Positions 1 to 7,564 of a stretch of 20,521 bases of DNA are shown here, piece after piece (position 1 is the first letter of the stretch; each line of letters opens with the position of its first letter). Both the position numbers and the translations under genes were made by a program. The notes beneath the pieces are model-generated. The model was not told the origin of the DNA and ran no database searches. It worked only from the letters and a program-made list of their open reading frames with translations. This DNA is from MAG-120531 sp029242825 (GTDB taxonomy: Bacteria; Bacteroidota; Bacteroidia; Flavobacteriales; Flavobacteriaceae): the NCBI GenBank assembly GCA_029242825.1, contig JAQWTF010000040.1, positions 1 through 20,521 of the forward strand. Direction: 5' to 3'.

Positions 1-935
1 GGTAGCGAAATCCCAGCTTCTTTTGCCTGCTGAGGCAGTATACTGTGTTGGGTCATACCTGGTGTTGTATTTACTTCTAAAAGATGAGGAACATTGTTGA
101 CTAAAATAAATTCAGATCTGGTAAATCCTTTTAATTTCAATGTGTTATAAATAAATGCAGCTGCATCAATAATATTTTGTTCCACTTCAGGATCTAGTGT
201 AGCAGGGGTAATTTCTGTAGATTTTCCCTCGTATTTTGCCTGATAGTCAAAAAAGTCGTTTTCACTTAAAATCTCGGTAATGGGTAGCACCTTTGTTTTA
301 CCTTGATATTGAATCACTCCCACAGACACCTCTCTTCCCACCAAGGCCTCTTCAATAATCACCTCCTTGTCTTCTTTGAAAGCAATCTCAAGTGCAGCCT
401 CCATCTGTTCTATTGCATATACCTTGCTAATACCAAAACTACTTCCTGATCTATTGGCTTTTACAAAACAAGGCAAGCCAACTTTTTGAATAATAGCTTC
501 ATGATTAATGGGGTCACCATAGTTCAAATAATAAGATTTCGCCATGGCCATTCCATAGGGCTTGAGGACACTCAATAAATCTCTTTTGTTGTAGGTAAGC
601 GCTGCTTGATAAAAATTACAAGCGGTTTGGGGAATACCCAAAAGTTCTAAGTAAGCTTGAATTTTACCGTCTTCTCCAGGACTTCCGTGAATGGCATTGA
701 AAACACCGTCAAACAACACTTGCTTGTGAGGGAGTTCTAAACTGAAATTTCCCTTTTGGATAGGATACACTGCGCCCTGATCAGTAGTATAGGTCCACCT
801 GTTTTTTGAAATCACTATAGGATAGACTTCGTATTTTTCAGGATCTAAATGAGCGGCCACTACAGAGCCACTTTTTAGTGAAATTTCAAATTCACTGGTG
901 TACCCCCCCATAATCACTGCAATGGTTTTTTTCAT
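1..935 (-). CDS. ddl: D-alanine--D-alanine ligase, 3' end cut by window edge
   Basis: Cytoplasmic ATP-grasp ligase that joins two D-alanines for the peptidoglycan stem peptide. I translated the minus strand from the ATG at 935 and read 311 open codons up to the left edge; the family is usually about 305-370 residues, so only a short C-terminal tail is missing. Visible landmarks: the N-terminal SEFEISLKSG segment (residues 14-23), HGSPGEDG (83-90), the ATP-grasp ANRSGSSFGI segment (160-169), and the C-terminal EVNTTPGMTQHS (287-298) carrying metal and substrate ligands. The gene is divergent from a PASTA-domain protein, with 83 bp between the two starts. That pairing fits cell-wall work, though the PASTA link is inference. 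Family assignment is secure; the C-terminus is not visible. Confidence 0.96.
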   Translation of the reverse strand, partial: MKKTIAVIMGGYTSEFEISLKSGSVVAAHLDPEKYEVYPIVISKNRWTYTTDQGAVYPIQKGNFSLELPHKQVLFDGVFNAIHGSPGEDGKIQAYLELLGIPQTACNFYQAALTYNKRDLLSVLKPYGMAMAKSYYLNYGDPINHEAIIQKVGLPCFVKANRSGSSFGISKVYAIEQMEAALEIAFKEDKEVIIEEALVGREVSVGVIQYQGKTKVLPITEILSENDFFDYQAKYEGKSTEITPATLDPEVEQNIIDAAAFIYNTLKLKGFTRSEFILVNNVPHLLEVNTTPGMTQHSILPQQAKEAGISL

Positions 936-992
936 CAGAAAACACTTTTATAAATTATCTAATACTGAGAATTACTAACACAAAGGTTTTGT

Positions 993-1000
993 TATCTTTG
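993..1000 (+). promoter_or_regulatory. -7 box (TATCTTTG) of the PASTA protein gene
   Basis: TATCTTTG matches the Bacteroidota -7 consensus TAnnTTTG exactly. It would start a transcript near 1004, giving a leader of about 15 nt before the ATG at 1019. No good -33 TTTG is visible about 19 bp upstream. The box also shows that the in-frame TTG at 989 cannot be the start codon, because it lies upstream of the promoter core. Confidence 0.6.
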
Positions 1001-1018
1001 TGCCAATCGCTAAGCGCA

Positions 1019-1615
1019 ATGAAAAATAGTATACTTTTTTTAAAAAGCCGGTTTTTTTTAAAACAAATCTTTGGTGCCCTCTTGGTACTATTAATTATTG
1101 TGGTCTTCAGTATGCAAATGTTGGCTTGGACTACAGCACATGGTGATTATATTGTAGTACCAGATTTAAGTAAAAAAGAGATTGCTGAGGTGGCCCATAT
1201 TTTAGCTGCTCAATCACTTAGATTTCAAGTCATTGACTCAGCTAATTTTAGAAGCGATTTCCCTAAAAATGCAGTCATTAGTCAAAAGCCATTGCCAGGA
1301 AGCGAGGTCAAAGCAAACAAGAAAATATACCTACAGCTAAATCCATCTGGCTATGCCAATATAAGTTTGCCAGAACTGGTTCAAGTAACGCAAAGAAATG
1401 CCACCTCAAAGTTGCAAGCGGTTGGATTAAAGATAGAAAAAGTCACTTATATAGACGCCTTAGGAAAGAATATGGTCTATGGGGTTAAGTATCAGAAAAA
1501 ACTCATTAAACCAGGTTTTAAATTACCTAAGATGTCAGAAATAGAACTCATCTGTGGAAATGGAAACAGACCGGAAAACGGTACGCCAAATTTAAACCAG
1601 ACCCTACCAGAATAA
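1019..1615 (+). CDS. Membrane-anchored PASTA-domain protein without kinase domain
   Basis: A 198-residue protein with a short basic N-terminus, one membrane helix (about residues 17-37) and two PASTA-type repeats (about 42-108 and 113-180), each with a VPDL/LPEL entry strand and a P-G turn (PLPGSEV, IKPGFKL). PASTA domains in other bacteria bind muropeptides or uncrosslinked peptidoglycan and usually sit on Ser/Thr kinases or penicillin-binding proteins. Here there is neither a kinase nor a transpeptidase domain. The predicted topology puts the PASTA part in the periplasm. I chose the ATG at 1019 over an in-frame TTG at 989 because a -7 box lies between them. Position beside ddl suggests a cell-envelope role; the exact function is unknown to me. 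Confidence 0.88.
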   Translation: MKNSILFLKSRFFLKQIFGALLVLLIIVVFSMQMLAWTTAHGDYIVVPDLSKKEIAEVAHILAAQSLRFQVIDSANFRSDFPKNAVISQKPLPGSEVKANKKIYLQLNPSGYANISLPELVQVTQRNATSKLQAVGLKIEKVTYIDALGKNMVYGVKYQKKLIKPGFKLPKMSEIELICGNGNRPENGTPNLNQTLPE

Positions 1616-1651
1616 AACTTTGAGCCTATTTTAAAATGGCTTAAACCCATT

Positions 1652-1676
1652 GAATATAAATTAATCGAATATAAAT
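1652..1676. repeat. Two direct copies of GAATATAAAT, 15 bp apart
   Basis: GAATATAAAT occurs at 1652-1661 and again at 1667-1676 in the 123-bp gap between the PASTA gene and rluD. The copies are short and A/T-rich, so they may be chance or may sit in the rluD promoter region, where no clear TAnnTTTG box is seen. Low weight. Confidence 0.3.
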
Positions 1677-1738
1677 AGTGTATTTAAATTAGAGTAGCTC
1701 TCTAGTTTCTCATTCCTAGCTTTTATTATCCATAAATC

Positions 1739-2788
1739 ATGTCCCAAACAGATCCAAACACGCCAATAGATGCTTACACAGATCAGGAATCTGAAGATTT
1801 ATTTGAGCATTTCGCTTTTACAGCTTCCAAAGGGCAAGAGCCGCTAAGGATTGATAAATATCTCATGAATTTCATTGAGAATGCTACACGAAATAAAATT
1901 CAGCAAGCAGCAAAAGAAGGCCATATTTGGGTCAATGAGCAGGTGGTGAAGCAGAATTACAAGGTGAAATCTGGAGACGAAATTAAGGTCATGTTTACCC
2001 ATCCTCCTTATGAATTCCTCCTGACCCCAGAAGATATTCCTTTAGATGTAGTCTATGAAGACTCAGACCTTATGGTGGTCAATAAACCACCGGGTATGGT
2101 GGTGCATCCAGGTCATGGAAATTACTCAGGTACATTGATTAACGCGCTCTTATTTCACATAAAAGATCTTCCCTTAAACTCAGATGACCGTCCGGGATTG
2201 GTGCATAGGATAGACAAAGACACCTCTGGTTTACTGGTAGTAGCAAAAACCTCCAAGGCCATGACGCATTTGGCCAAGCAATTTTTTGACAAAACCTCTG
2301 AGCGGGAGTACGTGGCTATTGTGTGGGGCAATGTAGAGGAAGATCAAGGGACGGTGAGGGGCCATATAGGAAGACACCCAAAGAACAGGCTTCAAATGGC
2401 TGTTTTTCCAGAAGGAGATCAAGGAAAAGAAGCCGTTACCCATTATAAGGTGATTGAACGATTGGGTTATGTGACCCTTGTTTCCTGTGTATTAGAAACA
2501 GGAAGGACCCATCAGATTAGGGCTCATATGAAGCACATTGGGCATACGCTTTTCAATGACGAGCGCTACGGTGGAGAGAAAATTTTAAAAGGCACCACTT
2601 TTACCAAATACAAACAGTTTGTAGACAACGCATTTAAGGCCCTGCCCAGGCAGGCCTTACACGCCAAAACCCTCGGTTTTGTGCATCCGAGCTCTGGCGA
2701 GCTCATGCGTTTTAATACCCCCATTCCAGAAGACATGCTAAGCTGCATTGAAAAGTGGCGCAGCTATGCACAACACCAGCAAGAATAA
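1739..2788 (+). CDS. rluD: RluA/RluD-family 23S rRNA pseudouridine synthase
   Basis: Converts specific uridines in large-subunit rRNA to pseudouridine. The 349-residue protein has an S4 RNA-binding domain (about residues 35-85, starting RIDKYL) and a pseudouridine-synthase domain. The catalytic motif HRIDKDTSG lies at 156-164, with Asp159 as the nucleophile. Further family motifs are VVNKPPGMVVHPG (113-125) and TGRTHQIRAHM. Length and domain order fit RluD, which in E. coli modifies helix 69; RluA-family members are hard to separate by eye, so the exact target is inferred. It follows the PASTA gene on the same strand after 123 bp. No Shine-Dalgarno is seen, as is usual in this phylum. Confidence 0.93.
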   Translation: MSQTDPNTPIDAYTDQESEDLFEHFAFTASKGQEPLRIDKYLMNFIENATRNKIQQAAKEGHIWVNEQVVKQNYKVKSGDEIKVMFTHPPYEFLLTPEDIPLDVVYEDSDLMVVNKPPGMVVHPGHGNYSGTLINALLFHIKDLPLNSDDRPGLVHRIDKDTSGLLVVAKTSKAMTHLAKQFFDKTSEREYVAIVWGNVEEDQGTVRGHIGRHPKNRLQMAVFPEGDQGKEAVTHYKVIERLGYVTLVSCVLETGRTHQIRAHMKHIGHTLFNDERYGGEKILKGTTFTKYKQFVDNAFKALPRQALHAKTLGFVHPSSGELMRFNTPIPEDMLSCIEKWRSYAQHQQE

Positions 2789-2795
2789 GACTTTA

Positions 2796-2819
2796 TTAGT
2801 GGTTTTTAAAAATCACTAA
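2796..2819. other. 24-bp near-perfect inverted repeat after rluD
   Basis: TTAGTGGTTTTT pairs with AAAAATCACTAA, giving 12 possible pairs with one G-T wobble and no spacer; in RNA the central T/A run would form the loop. It starts 8 bp after the rluD stop. No T-run follows the arm on the plus strand, so it is a weak terminator or an RNA 3'-end stabiliser. Confidence 0.45.
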
Positions 2820-2852
2820 AAACCTGTATTTTTATGCTAAAATTTATTTGTT

Positions 2853-3614
2853 ATGAAATTCATTATATCGCCTGCTAAGTCTTTAGATTTTGAAACAGCA
2901 CTTCCGACCACGCAATTCAGTGATCCCGTATTTTTAGACAAATCCAAGACTATTAACACCACATTGGCTCAAAAGAAACCCAAAGATCTGGGTGCTCTCA
3001 TGAATATCTCAGATAAATTGTCTCAACTCAACTGGCAGCGCAATCAAGATTTCACATGGCCCTTTACGCCAGACAACGCGAGACCCGCCATTTACACCTT
3101 CAGTGGCGATGTATATCAGGGAATAGATGTTTTGTCAATGAGCGAAAAAGAAGTTCATGCCTTACAAGATCAATTGCTTATTCTCTCTGGTTTATACGGT
3201 ATGCTAAAACCGCTAGACCTCATCCAAGCTTATCGTTTAGAGATGGGGACTTCCCTAAAAATAGGATCTCACAAGAACCTGTATAGTTTTTGGAAGGAAA
3301 CCCTAACGGCCCACCTGAATGCTCAAATGGAGGCCTCGGAAACACTAGTGAATCTAGCGAGCAATGAATATTTCTCTGCCTTAGATGCCAAATCCTTACA
3401 CATGAAGGTGGTCTCTCCAGTGTTTAAAGACTGGAAAAATGATACACTCAAGATCATTAGTTTTTATGCCAAGAAGGCAAGAGGGCTTATGGTACGTTAC
3501 GCCATTCAAAACAACGTTCAAGACCTGGACGGAATACTAGGTTTTAATCTTGAGGGCTACGCTTACAGCCCAGAAGAGACCAAAGACCCTATGGCGCCTG
3601 TATTTGTAAGATAG
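2853..3614 (+). CDS. yaaA: YaaA/DUF328 family peroxide-stress protein
   Basis: A 253-residue cytoplasmic protein that begins with the family hallmark MKFIISPAKSLDF and carries the conserved LSGLYGMLKPLDLI segment followed by YRLEM, then NLASNEYFSAL and RGLMVRYAIQ. Length matches the family (about 250-260). In E. coli, YaaA belongs to the OxyR regulon and lowers free intracellular iron during H2O2 stress; it has a DNA-binding fold with a helix-hairpin-helix. Nothing nearby shows OxyR control in this window. It follows rluD by 64 bp and is convergent with the M20 peptidase gene. Family call is secure; the peroxide role is carried over from E. coli. Confidence 0.93.
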   Translation: MKFIISPAKSLDFETALPTTQFSDPVFLDKSKTINTTLAQKKPKDLGALMNISDKLSQLNWQRNQDFTWPFTPDNARPAIYTFSGDVYQGIDVLSMSEKEVHALQDQLLILSGLYGMLKPLDLIQAYRLEMGTSLKIGSHKNLYSFWKETLTAHLNAQMEASETLVNLASNEYFSALDAKSLHMKVVSPVFKDWKNDTLKIISFYAKKARGLMVRYAIQNNVQDLDGILGFNLEGYAYSPEETKDPMAPVFVR

Positions 3615-3730
3615 GTTCTTTCAAAAATGTTACACTACAAGATAGTTCCACTTCAACCTTTTAGATAAGGCACTCCTTATTTAAAAGTGCGGTTAAATGT
3701 CTAGTGCCAGATTTTTATGGTGCTTAATCC

Positions 3731-5227
3731 CTACTCGAAAGGGCTGCTCAATACCTTGTAGAAGGTTTTTATTCCGTACTCAATCTGACCAATTTTCAAG
3801 TTTTCATTGGGGCTGTGCTGGTTATTGTCCGGATTCACCATAGGTAAAATATAGGCAGGAATTTTTAAGGCATTCACAAAAGGCGCAATAGGAACGGTAC
3901 CCCCCATGGTTCTAATTTGTACCACCTCAGTATTAAAATTATCCTCCAATAAGGATTTTAAATGCCCCCCAAAAGGTAGGCTCAGATCTGTTCTAAAAGC
4001 AGGTGTCACAGATCCTTTCTCGAGTCTAATCACTTTGGGATAGGCCATTCGATCTGCCTTGGTAGGGGCCGCATTAAAAATAGTATAGCCTTGTTTTTTT
4101 AAATGTACTTCTATTAGATTTTGTAAGCGCGCTCCGTCAGTTTCAGGTACCAACCTCAAATCAATTTCAGTAGTAGCCATATCTGGTACAATAGTTCTGG
4201 CTTGGTCGCCAACCCATCCGCTTGCCATTCCTCTCACATTAAGGGAAGGAAATTGAAGCGCCTCCTGATAAAAAGTACCTACCGCATCTGGCTTGTGAAT
4301 GCCCAATAGTTCGTCTATATAGTCTGCAGCGTCGGGCACTGCCTTTAAGACAGCTTTGTCAGATTCGCTCAATTCAATACCATCATAGTAACCCGCCACC
4401 AATACCTTTCCATCCGGAGATTTTAAACTCGAGAGGAGTTGGGCCATTTCAAAGGCTGGATTGGGTGCATAATTTCCATAATGACCAGAGTGTTGTGGTT
4501 TTATGGGACCGTAAGTCCATATTCTTAAGGTAGTAATACCCCTACATCCATATACAATGGTAGGTTGTCCCGAGGCGTGAACAGGACCGTCATTAATGAT
4601 TAAATAATCTGCCTCTAATAAATCTTTATAAGTATTCACTGCCTTAGCCAGTGGTTTACTACTTTTTTCTTCTTCTCCGTCTAAGACCACCTTAATGTTG
4701 AAAGGCAGGCTGACATTATTTTTTTTCAGTAGATCCAAGCTGTTTAGAAGCATAACAATAGGTCCCTTGTCGTCCGAGGTAGACCTACCATAAAGCCTCC
4801 AGTCCATAGGGATATCTTCATTCAATTCTTCAAAAGAAGTGGTTTCCCACTGATCACCGACTGGTTTTTTAAGCACCACCTCATAAGGATTATCCTGATC
4901 CCATAATTCTGGAGCTACCGGTTGGCCGTCTAAATGCATATAAAAAAGCAAGGTTTTTTTAGCAGGATCCATAGGCAATGCCGCAAAGAAAAGAGGCAAC
5001 CCATCTGTGGGAAGTACGGCTGTATTAAAACCACGATCAGAAAATTTTTCCGTAAGCCATGTGATGTTCCTATTTATATCTGCCGGCATATTGGCGTCAT
5101 TAGGAATGGCCACAAAATCCCTCAGTTCATCTATAGAGTGCCTTACTTGGCCTTTAATCTCAGACGTAGTCTGGGCAATGCTAAAAGCGCTGAAAAATAG
5201 AAATAGAAATTGGATGAGGTTTTTCAT
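3731..5227 (-). CDS. Secreted M20-family metallopeptidase (dipeptidase-like)
   Basis: A 498-residue zinc amidohydrolase of the M20 clan. The N-terminus (about residues 1-18, FLFLFFSAFSIAQ) is a signal peptide, so the enzyme is exported. Metal and catalytic residues are visible in order: His98-x-Asp100 in YMHLDGQP, Asp152 in STSDDKGP, the Glu185-Glu186 pair in DGEEEKSS, and His471 in NQHSPNEN. The dimerisation-domain segment around HSGHYGNYAPNP is also present. This resembles the carnosinase/non-specific dipeptidase group of M20 enzymes, so peptide hydrolysis in the periplasm is likely; the true substrate is unknown. It lies 18 bp after a small membrane-protein gene on the same strand, and the two are probably co-transcribed. 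Confidence 0.92.
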   Translation of the reverse strand: MKNLIQFLFLFFSAFSIAQTTSEIKGQVRHSIDELRDFVAIPNDANMPADINRNITWLTEKFSDRGFNTAVLPTDGLPLFFAALPMDPAKKTLLFYMHLDGQPVAPELWDQDNPYEVVLKKPVGDQWETTSFEELNEDIPMDWRLYGRSTSDDKGPIVMLLNSLDLLKKNNVSLPFNIKVVLDGEEEKSSKPLAKAVNTYKDLLEADYLIINDGPVHASGQPTIVYGCRGITTLRIWTYGPIKPQHSGHYGNYAPNPAFEMAQLLSSLKSPDGKVLVAGYYDGIELSESDKAVLKAVPDAADYIDELLGIHKPDAVGTFYQEALQFPSLNVRGMASGWVGDQARTIVPDMATTEIDLRLVPETDGARLQNLIEVHLKKQGYTIFNAAPTKADRMAYPKVIRLEKGSVTPAFRTDLSLPFGGHLKSLLEDNFNTEVVQIRTMGGTVPIAPFVNALKIPAYILPMVNPDNNQHSPNENLKIGQIEYGIKTFYKVLSSPFE

Positions 5228-5245
5228 TTGGTTGGTATTTGTATG

Positions 5246-5485
5246 TTATTTCTTCAATAAAGATAGCCCTTTAAAAATAAGTGCAAGGACTAATAATAGG
5301 AATGGGGCGCCATGGAAAAAAGTGTCCCACCAATCTATGAGTTGCATGCCTTTGGCGCCGCCTTGGATCCATTTAATTTTACCCCAGATATGAGGTTCTG
5401 GGTTAAAAGGAGCCAAGCCTAGGGTGACACTTAATAGGGCTATAAGCCCCAGGTTTTTGAGTAGAAATTTTTTAAAGTAGGTCAT
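5246..5485 (-). CDS. Small two-helix membrane protein, function unknown
   Basis: A 79-residue protein with two hydrophobic segments (about residues 11-28 and 55-74) separated by a loop that contains NPEPHIWGKIKW and LIDWWDTFFHGAPF. The conserved-looking Pro, Trp, Asp and His residues in the loop, and the good start (ATG at 5485), argue that it is a real gene. Similar short proteins are, to my memory, often labelled 'RND transporter' in databases; at this size that name is almost certainly wrong, because an RND pump has about 1000 residues. It precedes the M20 peptidase gene by 18 bp. I assign no function. Confidence 0.75.
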   Translation of the reverse strand: MTYFKKFLLKNLGLIALLSVTLGLAPFNPEPHIWGKIKWIQGGAKGMQLIDWWDTFFHGAPFLLLVLALIFKGLSLLKK

Positions 5486-5486
5486 C

Positions 5487-5540
5487 TGATTTGTTTTGAG
5501 TGGTCAAAATTGATACTCGAGTGATTTGTTTTGAACGGTC
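5487..5540. repeat. Two 19-bp direct repeats upstream of the small membrane-protein gene
   Basis: TGATTTGTTTTGA followed by two variable bases and GGTC is found at 5487-5505 and 5522-5540 (17 of 19 positions identical, 35-bp period). The pair lies directly upstream of the minus-strand ATG at 5485, with a poor -7-like box (CAATTTTG, minus strand 5512-5505) between the copies. Possible tandem operator; no regulator is identified. Confidence 0.5.
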
Positions 5541-5578
5541 CACATTTTCATCTGAGGGTGAGGGAAGCAATGTGGCCC
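5537..5578. other. Hairpin downstream of trpA
   Basis: CCACATT (5540-5546) can pair with AATGTGG (5569-5575). Two further G-C pairs beyond one mismatch lengthen the stem, and the loop is 22 nt. It lies just after the trp operon on the minus strand. There is no T-run, so it could be a 3'-end structure rather than a classical terminator. The 118-bp gap 5486-5603 shows nothing else beyond the direct repeats. Confidence 0.35.
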
Positions 5579-5603
5579 ATAACGGTTGTTTTTTGAAGTT
5601 AGA

Positions 5604-6374
5604 CTAGTGGGGTCTAAGGCTTTTTATAAATGGGCTTATTCCTTCCAGTCCTTTTTCAGTAATGGTCTTAATAAAAGCAGAGCCTATAATGGCTCCAGAG
5701 GTGTGTTTTGTAGCTTGTGAGAAGGTATTTGCGTCATGAATTCCGAAACCAACTACTAAAGGGTTTTTGAGATTCATTTGGGCAATTCTTTCGAAATACG
5801 CTTCCTGTTCTACCCCAAAACCACTTTTGCTTCCAGTCACACTTGCTGTACTCACTAGATAAATAAAACTATCTGACGCCTGGTCAATGGCTTTAATTCG
5901 CGCATCTGAGGTTTGAGGGGTGATTAAAAAAATGTTTTTTATACCGTGTTTTTCATAAAGCTTTTTGTAATGCTGCTCGTATTCTGCCAAAGGAAGGTCT
6001 GGCATAATAATCCCATCGATTCCTATTTTGGCACACTCGCTCAAAAAAGCGTCTACACCGTATTGGAGCATGGGGTTAAAATAACCCATTACAATTAGAG
6101 GGATGTGAATGCTTTTTCTAATGTCTTTTAGTTGATCAAAGAGCAGCTGGGTATGCATACCATTTTTTAGTGCAGCGGTAGAGCTGTCCTGAATGGTGGG
6201 GCCGTCTGCCAAAGGGTCGCTAAATGGGAGTCCTATTTCTACTAGATCTACACCCGCTTCTTGCAATTGGCTCAAGACCTTCACGGTGTCTTCTTTTTCA
6301 GGATAGCCTGCCGTAAAATAGATGGATAAGACTTTTTTAGGGTCTGCCATTCTTTGATTTATTCTGTTACTCAT
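5604..6374 (-). CDS. trpA: Tryptophan synthase alpha subunit
   Basis: Cleaves indole-3-glycerol phosphate to indole and glyceraldehyde 3-phosphate; the indole is channelled to the beta subunit. The 256-residue TIM barrel shows the expected catalytic acids: Glu46 in LVEIGLPFSDP and Asp57 in LADGPT. The phosphate-binding end of the barrel appears as VGFGIHD and GAIIGSAF. Length fits the family (about 255-270). The start codon overlaps the trpB stop as ATGA (6371-6374), which suggests translational coupling and matched subunit amounts. It is the last gene of the trp operon. Confidence 0.97.
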   Translation of the reverse strand: MSNRINQRMADPKKVLSIYFTAGYPEKEDTVKVLSQLQEAGVDLVEIGLPFSDPLADGPTIQDSSTAALKNGMHTQLLFDQLKDIRKSIHIPLIVMGYFNPMLQYGVDAFLSECAKIGIDGIIMPDLPLAEYEQHYKKLYEKHGIKNIFLITPQTSDARIKAIDQASDSFIYLVSTASVTGSKSGFGVEQEAYFERIAQMNLKNPLVVGFGIHDANTFSQATKHTSGAIIGSAFIKTITEKGLEGISPFIKSLRPH

Positions 6375-7558
6375 AATTTAAAATAATCTATATAGGTATT
6401 CAAATCTTTATCTCCACGGCCAGATAAGTTAACCACCACCACTTCTTCTTTACCAAAGGGCCTGTTTTCAAAAATGGCAAAGGCATGAGAGGTCTCAATG
6501 GCAGGGATAATACCCTCCATTTTAGACACCAATAGCCCAGCAGCCATAGCATCTTGATCCGTTACCGAAATAAATTCGGCACGCTTAGATTCAAACAAAT
6601 GTGCATGCATTGGGCCTACTCCAGGGTAATCCAAGCCAGCAGAGATAGAATAAGGCTCTGTAATTTGCCCATCTTGGGTTTGCATTAATAGGGTTTTACT
6701 TCCGTGAATAATGCCCTCTTTTCCCAATGCAGAGGTAGCAGCACTTTCTCCGGTGTGAATTCCTTTACCTGCGGCTTCTACCGCAATAATATTGACTTCA
6801 GGAGTGTCTAAAAAATGGTAATAAGCTCCTGCAGCATTACTTCCTCCACCCACACAGGCCACTACATGGTCTGGATTTTCTCTTCCTTCTTTTTCCAATA
6901 ACTGGCTTTTGATCTCTTTAGAAATCACCGATTGGAAACGAGCAACCATATCTGGATAAGGGTGTGGCCCTACTACAGACCCAATAATATAATGGGTGTT
7001 CACTGGATTGTTTATCCAATCTCTTATGGCCTCATTGGTTGCGTCTTTAAGTGTTTTACTACCAGATTCAGCGGCCCGAACAGTGGCTCCTAGCATTTTC
7101 ATTCTAGCGACGTTTGGTGCCTGTCTTTTAATGTCAACGGCGCCCATATACACCACACATTCCATGCCCATGAGCGCACAAACAGTAGCGGTGGCTACAC
7201 CGTGTTGCCCAGCTCCGGTCTCTGCAATAATTCTTGTTTTCCCCAGTCTTTTAGCCATGAGGATTTGGCCAATGGTATTGTTTACCTTGTGCGCTCCTGT
7301 ATGGCATAGATCTTCTCTTTTAAGATAGATCTTAGTGTTGTAAAGCGCTGAGAGTCTCTTGGCAAAATAGAGTGGGGTGGGTCTCCCCACATAATCCTTT
7401 AGAAGAGCGTCAAATTCCTTTTTGAAACTTTCAGAGCCCATAATGTCTAGATATTGGGTCCTGAGTTCTTCAGTATTGGGAAATAGCATTTCAGGAATAT
7501 AGGCGCCTCCAAAGGAACCATAATATCCATTTTCATCTACGTGGTAAGTCTTTTTCAT
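6371..7558 (-). CDS. trpB: Tryptophan synthase beta subunit
   Basis: Pyridoxal-phosphate enzyme that condenses indole with L-serine to give L-tryptophan in the alpha2-beta2 complex. The 395-residue protein has the PLP lysine Lys91 in HTGAHKVNN, the catalytic glutamate Glu113 in ETGAGQHG, and the glycine-rich phosphate loop GGGSNAAG (237-244). The length is that of the standard TrpB1 type, not the longer TrpB2. It starts 6 bp after trpF ends and overlaps trpA by 4 bp. Confidence 0.98.
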   Translation of the reverse strand: MKKTYHVDENGYYGSFGGAYIPEMLFPNTEELRTQYLDIMGSESFKKEFDALLKDYVGRPTPLYFAKRLSALYNTKIYLKREDLCHTGAHKVNNTIGQILMAKRLGKTRIIAETGAGQHGVATATVCALMGMECVVYMGAVDIKRQAPNVARMKMLGATVRAAESGSKTLKDATNEAIRDWINNPVNTHYIIGSVVGPHPYPDMVARFQSVISKEIKSQLLEKEGRENPDHVVACVGGGSNAAGAYYHFLDTPEVNIIAVEAAGKGIHTGESAATSALGKEGIIHGSKTLLMQTQDGQITEPYSISAGLDYPGVGPMHAHLFESKRAEFISVTDQDAMAAGLLVSKMEGIIPAIETSHAFAIFENRPFGKEEVVVVNLSGRGDKDLNTYIDYFKL

Positions 7559-7564
7559 AGCGTT

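Noticed and set aside
989..1018. Upstream TTG start for the PASTA protein
   Set aside because: The -7 box TATCTTTG (993-1000) lies downstream of this TTG, so it would not be transcribed. The ATG at 1019 also gives a normal membrane-anchor N-terminus.
1619..1643. Hairpin after the PASTA gene (AGCC...GGCT with a bulge)
   Set aside because: The stem is short with a bulged base and is followed by TAAACCC rather than a T-run, so it is not a credible terminator.
3665..3680. Hairpin ATAAGG-CACT-CCTTAT between yaaA and the M20 gene as a terminator
   Set aside because: Only six A/T-rich pairs and no proper T-run; too weak to call. The 116-bp convergent gap shows no better structure.
6996..7328. 110-codon open frame antisense to trpB
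   Set aside because: It lies wholly inside trpB, has no recognisable domain and no promoter or start context; a shadow of the coding strand.
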